Shown here piece by piece: positions 9,202-17,854 of a stretch of 64,000 nucleotides of DNA. The stretch's first letter is position 1, and each line of letters starts with the position of its first letter. The translations under genes and the position numbers were made by a program. Under the pieces are notes generated by a model. That model saw nothing but the letters and a program-made list of their open reading frames with translations. It was not told the DNA's origin and ran no database searches. Source of the DNA: Geobacter sp. (GTDB lineage: Bacteria > Desulfobacterota > Desulfuromonadia > Geobacterales > Pseudopelobacteraceae); the NCBI GenBank assembly GCA_003574895.1, contig PJFB01000002.1:124001-188000 (forward strand), given 5' to 3'.

Positions 9202-10836
9202 TTACTTCGCATCGTGGGGATTAATTACAGCTGGTGTGGCTTCCTCAGCAGGGACATTCTGTTGTTCTGCTGCTGGGTTTTGTTCAGGTGCAGGTGCAAC
9301 CACTGGGTGGCCTGCGGGCAGAACTTGATCTACAGGCAGTTGTGCTGTCACGCTTGAAGTTTTGGTCTGAGCAATAAGCTTGTTGATTGCAGGTTGCATC
9401 TTCTCTATGAATGGATTCGGATACACGCCCATGATGAAGATCAGCGCTATCAATGGTAGCATGATGCCTATCTCACGAGCATTTAAATCGAGAAGTTTTT
9501 GATTTTTTGGATTATCCAATTCGCCGAACATAACCCTTTGAAACATCCACAACATGTAGACAGCAGAGAGAATAACACCGCTAGTGGCAATTACTGTATA
9601 CCAGCGAATTTCACTTTCAAAGGCACCAAGAAGCACCATGAACTCACCAACGAAACCATTGGTACCCGGCAAGCCGATTGACGACAATGTAACAATCATG
9701 AATATCGTTGCAAAAATAGGCATCTGCTTAGACAAACCACCGAAGTCCGTTATCAAACGAGTGTGGCGTCTTTCGTAAATAAAGCCAACGATAAGGAACA
9801 ATGCGCCGGTAGAAACACCATGATTGAGCATTTGCAACATGCCGCCAGTGATCCCCTGTTCGTTAAAGGCGAAGAGCCCCAGCATTACAAAACCAAGATG
9901 TGCGACTGATGAATAAGCAACGAGTTTTTTAACATCTTCTTGAACCATAGCTACAAGAGCGGCATAAATAATACCTATTACGGCAAGGGTTGCAATAAGA
10001 GGAGTGAAACGATGGGCTGCATCAGGAAATAACGGCATGGCGAAGCGCACATAACCATAAGTACCCATTTTCAGTAGTATTGCTGCAAGAATTACAGATC
10101 CGGCAGTAGGTGCCTCAGTATGTGCATCCGGCAACCAAGTGTGCAATGGAAACATTGGAACCTTGATGGCGAAAGAAAATGCAAAAGCAAGGAACAACCA
10201 GGTCTGTGTGGCTGGATCAAGACGCAGATCATAAAAATGTAGTAAACTGAAATCGGTCATCCCGGCAGCTGTTCCCTTGAAGTACAGGAAGATCAGGGCC
10301 ACCAACATAAGAACAGAGCCAGCCATGGTGTATACGAAGAACTTGATAGCAGCATAAATCTTGTTCTTGCCGCCCCAGATGCCGATTATGAAGTACATCG
10401 GAATCAGCATAACTTCCCAGAAGATGTAGAAAAGAAAGAGATCCAATGATATGAACGCGCCCAGCATGCCGGTTTCCAGCAAGAGAAGGCATATCATGTA
10501 TTCTTTTACTTTCTCTTCAACAGCAGTCCAGGTCGAGAGCACTGCAATCGGCATGATAAAGGTAGTTAAGATGACCAACCAGAGGCTGATTCCGTCAATA
10601 CCTATGTTGTAGCGCATTGCAAAGGGACCGGCTGCGATCCAAGGTACATTCTCAACAAACTGAAAATCAGCATTGTTCTGAAATCCGATTAGTACCGGAA
10701 GCGATGCGATGAAAGTCACCACCGTTACAACAAATGTTACGCTTCTTAGTACCGATTTACTGTCCTTGGGGATGAACAGCAGCATCAGGACACCCAGTAT
10801 TGGCAGGAATGTCGTCAGGCTCAGTAGGTTACTCAT
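9202..10836 (-). CDS. nuoM: NADH-quinone oxidoreductase subunit M
   Basis: Proton-pumping antiporter-like subunit of complex I, 544 residues. Characteristic segments include the catalytic Glu helix (FYIFWEVMLIPMYFIIG), PLHTWLPDAHTEAPTAGSV and VKKLVAYSSVAHLGFVMLG. After the last helix (residue ~490) there is a hydrophilic Ala/Pro/Gln-rich tail of about 50 residues that is not part of the usual NuoM core; it probably faces an aqueous side and has no recognised function. ATG preceded by AGGAG. Lies between nuoL and nuoN. Confidence 0.96.
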   Translation of the reverse strand: MSNLLSLTTFLPILGVLMLLFIPKDSKSVLRSVTFVVTVVTFIASLPVLIGFQNNADFQFVENVPWIAAGPFAMRYNIGIDGISLWLVILTTFIMPIAVLSTWTAVEEKVKEYMICLLLLETGMLGAFISLDLFLFYIFWEVMLIPMYFIIGIWGGKNKIYAAIKFFVYTMAGSVLMLVALIFLYFKGTAAGMTDFSLLHFYDLRLDPATQTWLFLAFAFSFAIKVPMFPLHTWLPDAHTEAPTAGSVILAAILLKMGTYGYVRFAMPLFPDAAHRFTPLIATLAVIGIIYAALVAMVQEDVKKLVAYSSVAHLGFVMLGLFAFNEQGITGGMLQMLNHGVSTGALFLIVGFIYERRHTRLITDFGGLSKQMPIFATIFMIVTLSSIGLPGTNGFVGEFMVLLGAFESEIRWYTVIATSGVILSAVYMLWMFQRVMFGELDNPKNQKLLDLNAREIGIMLPLIALIFIMGVYPNPFIEKMQPAINKLIAQTKTSSVTAQLPVDQVLPAGHPVVAPAPEQNPAAEQQNVPAEEATPAVINPHDAK

Positions 10837-10872
10837 GAATTCGTGCTCCTTTATACAAAATGCTGAGTATCG

Positions 10873-12882
10873 TTACTTGAAAAGATAGTAGCCAAGGATT
10901 ACTACCACACCAAAGGCCATGCTCCAGGAATAATCATAAACAAAACCGGATTGCATATAACGAATGATACCGCCGAAAGACATAACTACTTTTGCAACAC
11001 CATTTACAACTCCATCAACAACCACGACATCGAACCCTTTCCAGAGGAAACGACCGAGCGCCTTACAGGGATTAACAAAAACATAGTCATACAGTTCATC
11101 AATATACCATTTGTTATAAACCGCGCGATGCAAGGCAGGGAATGTCGCAGTGAACTTAGCTGGTATACTCGTATTGACAACATAGAGTGCAAAGGCAATC
11201 CCGATACCGATCAAAGCAATCACAACCGATGTCCCCATAAGGCCCCACTCTAAAGCCACACTGTGATGGGCAACACCATGGGCTGCGTGTTCTGCCATAT
11301 ACTCCTCTGAAAGCCTGAATACCGGCTCAAGATAGTGTTCAAAGTAGTTTGGTATTCCACCGAACAAATCACCAAGCAACTTCGGAATGCCTATATAGCC
11401 ACCAACTACTGACAAGCCTGCCAACACAATCAAGGGGATGACTATCACCATCGGTGATTCATGAAGATGATCTTTTGCTTTAGGTGTAATTCGGCATTCA
11501 CCAAAGAATGTCATGAAGACCAAACGGAACATGTAGAATGCGGTTAAACCGGCAGCAACTGCGCCCATACCCCAAAGAAGATAGTTCAACTGTCCATGGT
11601 GAGGATTTGCAAAAGCCTGCCACAAAATCTCATCCTTTGAGAAGAATCCTGAAAATCCTGGGATACCGGCAATTGCGATAGTCGCAAGGAGGAAGGTCAG
11701 AAACGTCAGAGGCATCTTGGATTTAAGTCCACCCATGTTTCTCATATCCTGAGCATCATCATGGGAATGAACATGATGCAACGCGTGATGCATGGAGTGA
11801 ATAACTGCACCGGAGCCAAGGAACAGACAAGCTTTGAAGAATGCATGAGTCATAAGGTGGAATATACCAGCAGCAAATGCACCACTCCCCATTGCAAGAA
11901 ACATGTAACCTAATTGTGATACTGTCGAATAAGCAAGAACACGTTTAATATCGTTTTGTGCCGTACCGATTGTGGCAGCAAATAATGCCGTACACGCACC
12001 GATTACTGCGATTACCATGAGAGTTTCCGGGGAGCGTATGAACAGGAAGTTCATACGTCCGATCATATAGACACCTGCGGTAACCATTGTGGCAGCATGA
12101 ATCAAGGCAGATACCGGTGTCGGACCTTCCATTGCGTCAGGCAACCAGGTATAGAGTGGAATCTGTGCGGATTTACCTGTTGCACCTAAGAAAAAGCAGA
12201 GTGTAATTACTGTTACTACACCACCAGTAGGAAGCAAGTGAGCGTTTTTGCCGAGTTCAGTAAACTGAATGGTCCAAACGTTGAAATTGTGACCCATGAA
12301 CCAATAGAGTGTGAAGGCACCTAACAGAAAGCCGAAGTCGCCAACGCGGTTCATAACAAAGGCTTTCTTGCCAGCATCGCCAGCCGACTTCTTATGGAAG
12401 TAGTATCCAATCAGCAGGTAGGAACAAAGGCCAACACCCTCCCAGCCAACAAACATAAGAAGGAGATTGTTACCTAATACCAGCAGCAACATGGAAAACA
12501 TGAACAGGTTAAGATAAGCAAAGAAGCGGTAGAAGCCTTCTTCACCGTGCATATAGCCGATGGAGTAGATATGAATCAAGAAGCCGACACCGGTCACAAT
12601 CATGATCATCACGCAAGACAGTGGATCAATCAAAAAAGCAATGTCAGCATTGAAATTACCACAAGTCATCCAGGTAAACACCTTGACATTCGCTAATCGC
12701 TCTTCTCCAGGTAATGACAGGAGCTTGAGTATGGTCATGCAGGAGACAGCGAACGAGCAAAGTACGGCAAACGCGCCTATGCCACCAATGACAGTCTCGT
12801 TCTTGATCTTTTTCCCCAGTAGGCCATTTATCAGGAAGCCAAGCAGGGGGAATAGTGGGATCAGCCATACGTTGTCAAACAT
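10873..12882 (-). CDS. nuoL: NADH-quinone oxidoreductase subunit L
   Basis: The largest antiporter-like subunit of complex I, 669 residues, with about 16 membrane segments and the long lateral amphipathic helix expected before the final helix near the C-terminus. Diagnostic motifs: LLMFVGWEGVGLCSYLLIG (catalytic Glu region), PLYTWLPDAMEGPTPVSALI and IKRVLAYSTVSQLGYM. The loop HSMHHALHHVHSHDDAQD is unusually His-rich. Start preceded by AAAGGAG. Part of the nuoKLMN membrane arm block. Confidence 0.97.
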   Translation of the reverse strand: MFDNVWLIPLFPLLGFLINGLLGKKIKNETVIGGIGAFAVLCSFAVSCMTILKLLSLPGEERLANVKVFTWMTCGNFNADIAFLIDPLSCVMIMIVTGVGFLIHIYSIGYMHGEEGFYRFFAYLNLFMFSMLLLVLGNNLLLMFVGWEGVGLCSYLLIGYYFHKKSAGDAGKKAFVMNRVGDFGFLLGAFTLYWFMGHNFNVWTIQFTELGKNAHLLPTGGVVTVITLCFFLGATGKSAQIPLYTWLPDAMEGPTPVSALIHAATMVTAGVYMIGRMNFLFIRSPETLMVIAVIGACTALFAATIGTAQNDIKRVLAYSTVSQLGYMFLAMGSGAFAAGIFHLMTHAFFKACLFLGSGAVIHSMHHALHHVHSHDDAQDMRNMGGLKSKMPLTFLTFLLATIAIAGIPGFSGFFSKDEILWQAFANPHHGQLNYLLWGMGAVAAGLTAFYMFRLVFMTFFGECRITPKAKDHLHESPMVIVIPLIVLAGLSVVGGYIGIPKLLGDLFGGIPNYFEHYLEPVFRLSEEYMAEHAAHGVAHHSVALEWGLMGTSVVIALIGIGIAFALYVVNTSIPAKFTATFPALHRAVYNKWYIDELYDYVFVNPCKALGRFLWKGFDVVVVDGVVNGVAKVVMSFGGIIRYMQSGFVYDYSWSMAFGVVVILGYYLFK

Positions 12883-12940
12883 GTAAGACTCCTTTATTCA
12901 ATCAATTAAACGTTATCTATCAAAGTGTTTCTACCCAAAT

Positions 12941-13243
12941 TTACCACTTCAACATATTAACATCTTCCACATCAATAGATTCTTTGTTGTTATAGAAAGC
13001 AATCATTAAAGCAAGTCCGACAGCAGCTTCTGCAGCGGCAACAGTCATAACAAAAAATACAAAAACCTGACCATCTAGATTTCCCAAATAACGGGAGAGA
13101 GCAATAAAAGTCAGATTTACGGCATTTAGCATCAACTCTATGCACATGAAAATGACAATTGCGTTTTTTCTAGTAAGTACACCAATGGTTCCAATAGAGA
13201 AGAGTATTGCGCTGACGGTTAGATAACTATTCAGGTTTTCCAT
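12941..13243 (-). CDS. nuoK: NADH-quinone oxidoreductase subunit K
   Basis: A 100-residue membrane subunit with three helices and the two conserved membrane Glu residues ([12 protein letters not shown] and [12 protein letters not shown]) that form part of the proton path in complex I. Length is exactly as expected for the family. Sixteen bases downstream of nuoJ; 58 bases before nuoL. Confidence 0.96.
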   Translation of the reverse strand: MENLNSYLTVSAILFSIGTIGVLTRKNAIVIFMCIELMLNAVNLTFIALSRYLGNLDGQVFVFFVMTVAAAEAAVGLALMIAFYNNKESIDVEDVNMLKW

Positions 13244-13259
13244 TTATAGTTCCCTCAAT

Positions 13260-13763
13260 CTAGAGTTTTTTCTTCGCGAGAATAACTGCCCCAACGATGG
13301 CGACTAAAAGAAGTATGGAAGTGATCTCGAAGGGTAGAAGAAATTTGGTGAACATCTCCTGACCGATCAGTTCTGTATGGCCTATCTGTTTAATCATATC
13401 ACCAGTAAATGGGCCAGTAGGAGCTGCAGCATGACTCTTCATCAAGATATAAACAGTATTTATCAGCGTAAAAAAACCGATAATCGAACCGAGTAATATT
13501 TTGTGAGAATGCTTTTTTGTCGCATCAACTCTAATATTGAGCAGCATGATGGTAAAGACTATCAGAACCATAATGGCACCTGCGTAAACCATTACCTGTA
13601 TGGCAGCCATAAATGGAGCATCCAGCATTACATAATAGGTTGCCAAGCAGAAAAAAGTCATAACAAGCGCAAGAGCACTGTTAATTGGATTCTTGCAGGA
13701 GATCACAAGGATCGCTGACACTATGGCCACCAGTGTGATGATTGCGAAGAAAAGGGTTTCCAT
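13260..13763 (-). CDS. nuoJ: NADH-quinone oxidoreductase subunit J
   Basis: Membrane subunit of complex I, 167 residues, five hydrophobic segments. The core contains the conserved helix with the pi-bulge region AAIQVMVYAGAIMVLIVFTI seen in NuoJ/ND6. Between nuoI and nuoK with short spacers; shares the operon transcript. Confidence 0.95.
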   Translation of the reverse strand: METLFFAIITLVAIVSAILVISCKNPINSALALVMTFFCLATYYVMLDAPFMAAIQVMVYAGAIMVLIVFTIMLLNIRVDATKKHSHKILLGSIIGFFTLINTVYILMKSHAAAPTGPFTGDMIKQIGHTELIGQEMFTKFLLPFEITSILLLVAIVGAVILAKKKL

Positions 13764-13778
13764 GCACTGCTCCTTTAT

Positions 13779-14180
13779 TTACTTTTCTAAAAGTCTTTCT
13801 TTGGTGTAGATGAAATTATCTCGACTGTAATTAGCCAGCTCGAATTCACCGGTCATTTTGATAGCATCTACTGGACAGGCTTCGACGCAATAACCACAGA
13901 ATATACAGCGCAACATATCAATCTCGTACTTTGCAGCATACTTATTATGGTTTGCATCCTCACCTGCTTCAACCGTAATGCATTTAGCCGGACATACAGT
14001 AGGGCAAAGATAGCAAGCTACACACTTGGCGTTATTGTGCGACACCTTAAGGGCATGTAGACCTCTGAAACGTTCTGCCACCTTGGGCCGCTCATCAGGA
14101 TACTGAAGTGTGACCGGTTTCATGAAAAGGTGACTTAAAGTAATTTTCAGACCGTGTACTATCGGGGTAATCGGATTCAT
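13779..14180 (-). CDS. nuoI: NADH-quinone oxidoreductase subunit I
   Basis: Peripheral-arm ferredoxin-like subunit with two [4Fe-4S] clusters: CVACYLCPTVCPAKC and CIFCGYCVEACPVDA, both with full cysteine sets, matching N6a and N6b. At 133 residues it is shorter than many NuoI proteins, mostly at the C-terminus. Passes electrons from the NuoG side to NuoB. Located between nuoH and nuoJ. Confidence 0.96.
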   Translation of the reverse strand: MNPITPIVHGLKITLSHLFMKPVTLQYPDERPKVAERFRGLHALKVSHNNAKCVACYLCPTVCPAKCITVEAGEDANHNKYAAKYEIDMLRCIFCGYCVEACPVDAIKMTGEFELANYSRDNFIYTKERLLEK

Positions 14181-14220
14181 GTGTCCATCCTCGTTCTTGG
14201 AATTGCGTGTCTCTAAGATG

Positions 14221-15288
14221 TTATTTAATAAAGTAACCGATAATCCCTGTTACCACGATATTCACCAACGAAATTGGCAGAAGTACTTTCCAACCCAAAT
14301 GCATCAGCTGATCATAACGATATCGAGGTAAAGTAGCGCGAATCCACATGCAGAAGAAAATCAGGAAGTATACTTTTGCCACAAAATAAACGAGACCAAG
14401 CAAAGGGAAGACTGTAGCAAAAGGTCCATTCCAGCCACCCAGGAACAAAGTGGTTGTTAATGCGCACACCGTAATCATGTTGGCATATTCAGCCATAAAG
14501 AACATAGCGTATTTCATACTTGAGTACTCAGTGCAGAAGCCGGATACTAGCTCTGTCTCTGCTTCTGGTAAGTCGAATGGAGTACGGTTGATCTCGGCAA
14601 TGGAACATATGAAGAATAAGAAAGCTGCCAAAGGTTGTTTAAAAATGTACCATCCCAAACCATTGAATGATGATTGTTGATTGACTATCTCGTTTAGCGA
14701 CAGGGTCTGCGAGAGCATGAATACAGAAACTATAGCCAAGCCGGCAGAGAGTTCATAAGAAATCAGCTGAGCAGATGCACGCAGTCCCCCCATCAAAGAG
14801 TACTTGCTATTGGATGCCCAACCAGCCAACACAATGCCATATACACCCAAGGAAGACATGGCAAGTATATAGAGCACACCTACGTTTACATCGTAGACCT
14901 TACCGCTGGCGACATCGATATAACTTGCTACCTGAAGCGGAATTTTATAACCCGCTACCTCAATGACACCGCCGAATGGGATTACTGCAAAAGTCATGAA
15001 AGCAGGTACAAGAGCAATGACTGGTGCGATAAGAAAGGCGAAAGTACTTGCTTGTGAAGGGATTATCTCTTCCTTGAAGAAGAGTTTCAACCCATCTGCA
15101 ATCGGCTGTAGTAAACCATGCCAGCCGGTCCGCATGGGTCCAAGTCGGACCTGCATGTGACCAATTATCTTGCGTTCAGCATAAGTGGCATAGGCCACGG
15201 TCAGCAGCACGAAGAGAAACGCTACCAAGACCTTGGCAACCATGGCGATGTAGTACATCATCGGCAGTCCTAAAATCTCGATTCCCAT
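14221..15288 (-). CDS. nuoH: NADH-quinone oxidoreductase subunit H
   Basis: Membrane subunit that forms the quinone-chamber entrance with NuoB and NuoD, 355 residues, eight or more hydrophobic segments. Diagnostic loops: YAERKIIGHMQVRLGPMRTG, IAEINRTPFDLPEAETELVSG and FFMAEYANM, with the charged residues of the E-channel. Start MGIEILGLPMMYY. Thirty-nine bases upstream of nuoI. Confidence 0.97.
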   Translation of the reverse strand: MGIEILGLPMMYYIAMVAKVLVAFLFVLLTVAYATYAERKIIGHMQVRLGPMRTGWHGLLQPIADGLKLFFKEEIIPSQASTFAFLIAPVIALVPAFMTFAVIPFGGVIEVAGYKIPLQVASYIDVASGKVYDVNVGVLYILAMSSLGVYGIVLAGWASNSKYSLMGGLRASAQLISYELSAGLAIVSVFMLSQTLSLNEIVNQQSSFNGLGWYIFKQPLAAFLFFICSIAEINRTPFDLPEAETELVSGFCTEYSSMKYAMFFMAEYANMITVCALTTTLFLGGWNGPFATVFPLLGLVYFVAKVYFLIFFCMWIRATLPRYRYDQLMHLGWKVLLPISLVNIVVTGIIGYFIK

Positions 15289-15340
15289 CTGACCCTCTTT
15301 CCTGTTTTATGAAATAGTTCTTGTTTATGTTAACGCTAAC

Positions 15341-17809
15341 TTACTTAGACAGTGAAACCCAGGTAACTGGTGCACCGGAGCAGATGCGGTTAATAGATGT
15401 TTCGGAAAAATGGTATGGAGCAAACAATACGCCTTGCGGCATCCTCATACTGATCTTCGCCTTGAGCTTTATACTGCCCTTACTGGAAGTGACAATAACA
15501 AGATCATTTTCAGCAATTTTCATCTTACTTGCATCATTACGCGAAAGCTCTACATAGCCCTCTGGACACACATACATTGGGCCTTCGCCATATTGAGACA
15601 TAGTTCCGCTGTGATACAGAGCACTTCCTGTTACCAAAGCCAGTTTGCCGGATTCACTAGCCAAGCTCATTGTCTTTGGTACTACAAATGACGGTTTGAC
15701 AGAAACAGCAGCATAAGCACCTGTTTCGCCTAGACTGGCATAACTCATACCAGCGTAACCTGCAACAGATGAGCTTATAGCTTCAAACGTTTTGGCAGGG
15801 GTTGCTGACGGCTTGCCGCCAAGCTTGGTGATCAGTGCCCCAAATATCTCGAAGTCGGAGCGACACTGACCAATCTTGCGGATAGCTGGCTTAATGTGCT
15901 GCACACGGCGATCAACACTAGTGAATGTTCCTTCTTTTTCTGCAAAAGAACATGCCGGCAGGACCACATCTGCCATGGCAGCTGTCTCAGTCATAAACAA
16001 ATCAGCCACAACCAGAAAATCAACTTTGTCTAAAGCAGCAGCGATCTTTGTATGATCAGGATATGAAACAACTGGATTCTCTCCTGCAATAAATAGCGTT
16101 TTTACAGACCCGCTAGCGCAACCATCAATAATTTTGCCAGCATCCATACCCGCCGTGGAGTAGAAACCCATATCTACTGCGCCCTGGCTGTTATTTTTCT
16201 CAGCCATACAGAGCACACCACAGCCTTCTTTGCCCAATTTACCGGTCAAGATTGCCAAGTTAGCCAATGCGCTGGCAAGATCTTCATTGTGCCCCGGATA
16301 AGGAAGTCCCACTGGGAAAAGAATCAGGGCCTTCTCTGCTTTGGCGTAATCAGTTGCAAGCTGTTTAATATCTGCTGCTGTCAAACCGCACTGAGCGGCA
16401 ACAGCATCAGGGGTGAAAGCGGCAAGCGCCTTTTCAAGTTCTGCAAAACCAGGTACTGAAGCGGCTGTACCATCAGCTAATTTTTCGTCAACGATGACTT
16501 TTGCAAGAGCATTTATAACAGCTATTTCTGTACCAGGCACATGTATCAGTGTTTTGGCATTCGGCAACTTGGACAGCTTACCGCGCTTATCTGATAGTAT
16601 GTTTAATTTTACCTCTTTGTTCTTCACTGCCATATTGATTTCAAAACCGACAACGGGATGTGTCTCATAGGTATCAGTTTTGATTACCAGCAGCAAATCA
16701 GTCTTTTGTACATCCAATATGGAGGCTGGCGATGCCGCAACACCAAGACTTTGAACAAATCCTTTCGTCAAGGCCGCGTGGGCATAACCGGCGGAATGAT
16801 CATAATTATTGGATCCGACCGTCTCCATCAATTCTTTGAACAAAATCAGTTCTTCATTGGTTATACGAGGGGTTGCCAAAGCAGCTGTTGAAGCACCTGC
16901 TGTTTTCATTTTTGCAGCAATAACCTCAATAGCCTCATCCCAAGTCGTCTCTACCAATGTACCATTTTTACGTACCAGCGGTGTGGTCAGACGTCTTTCA
17001 CTGTTTATGAACTGGTATCCGAAGCGTCCACGGCAACAAAGTTGTCCTTTATGGAATCCCTGATTCTCATCATAAACTGTTGTCAGTACCTTATTGTCTT
17101 TGACACCCAAAGTTAGGTTACAACCTGTCCCACAGTAACTGCAGACAGTTTTCTGATTCGTGAGCGCCCAAAAACGAGCTTTGAACTTGAATGGCCGTGC
17201 CAGCAATGAACCTACTGGACATACGGATACACACGATCCACAGAATTCACAATTTAACGGTGCTTCAAACTCGCATGCGATCTTGGTTTCAATTCCACGG
17301 TCCATAAATGTTAGAGCACCGAAAGAAACTATTTCATCACATATGCGAGCACACTTACCACATAGAACGCATCGATTCATATCCCGTTCAATAAGTGGAT
17401 TATTGTAATCAATTACATGATTAAATTTTGCATCAGCAAAGCGATTGGCATTGACCTCATATTCATAGGTCAAGTTCTGAAGATCGCAATCACCGGCTTT
17501 ATCGCAAACTGGACAATCAATGGGATGATTCAGCAGGAGCAACTCCAATACCATTTTTCTTGCCTTGATAATATCCGGAGTAGCGGTGCGTATAATCATA
17601 CCTTCGGTAATTGGGGTGGTACAGGCGGGTATTTGACGCCCTTTCATCTGTTCCACTTCTACCAGACACATGCGGCAGGCGCCGAATGGCTTCAGTTTAC
17701 TGTCATGACATAATATCGGGATTTTTATCCCATTAAGCTTGGCAGCATCATAAATAGTGGCATTTTTAGGTGCTGTGACCTGCTTGTCGTCAATCGTCAG
17801 ATTTACCAT
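15341..17809 (-). CDS. nuoG: NADH-quinone oxidoreductase subunit G
   Basis: Large iron-sulphur subunit of the peripheral arm, 822 residues. N-terminal [2Fe-2S] domain (CHDSKLKPFGACRMC), His/Cys [4Fe-4S] site (HPIDCPVCDKAGDC), then two more [4Fe-4S] motifs (CVLCGKCARIC and CEFCGSCVSVC), then CSYCGTGC at the entry of the molybdopterin-oxidoreductase-like domain, which fills the rest of the protein. The extra ferredoxin-type clusters make it resemble the NuoG of anaerobes and formate dehydrogenase/hydrogenase subunits. It collects electrons from NuoE/F. Between nuoF and nuoH. Confidence 0.95.
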   Translation of the reverse strand: MVNLTIDDKQVTAPKNATIYDAAKLNGIKIPILCHDSKLKPFGACRMCLVEVEQMKGRQIPACTTPITEGMIIRTATPDIIKARKMVLELLLLNHPIDCPVCDKAGDCDLQNLTYEYEVNANRFADAKFNHVIDYNNPLIERDMNRCVLCGKCARICDEIVSFGALTFMDRGIETKIACEFEAPLNCEFCGSCVSVCPVGSLLARPFKFKARFWALTNQKTVCSYCGTGCNLTLGVKDNKVLTTVYDENQGFHKGQLCCRGRFGYQFINSERRLTTPLVRKNGTLVETTWDEAIEVIAAKMKTAGASTAALATPRITNEELILFKELMETVGSNNYDHSAGYAHAALTKGFVQSLGVAASPASILDVQKTDLLLVIKTDTYETHPVVGFEINMAVKNKEVKLNILSDKRGKLSKLPNAKTLIHVPGTEIAVINALAKVIVDEKLADGTAASVPGFAELEKALAAFTPDAVAAQCGLTAADIKQLATDYAKAEKALILFPVGLPYPGHNEDLASALANLAILTGKLGKEGCGVLCMAEKNNSQGAVDMGFYSTAGMDAGKIIDGCASGSVKTLFIAGENPVVSYPDHTKIAAALDKVDFLVVADLFMTETAAMADVVLPACSFAEKEGTFTSVDRRVQHIKPAIRKIGQCRSDFEIFGALITKLGGKPSATPAKTFEAISSSVAGYAGMSYASLGETGAYAAVSVKPSFVVPKTMSLASESGKLALVTGSALYHSGTMSQYGEGPMYVCPEGYVELSRNDASKMKIAENDLVIVTSSKGSIKLKAKISMRMPQGVLFAPYHFSETSINRICSGAPVTWVSLSK

Positions 17810-17854
17810 CTCAACCTCTGCTCAGTGAGTTTGACCGTAATTCAGCTGGTTTGA

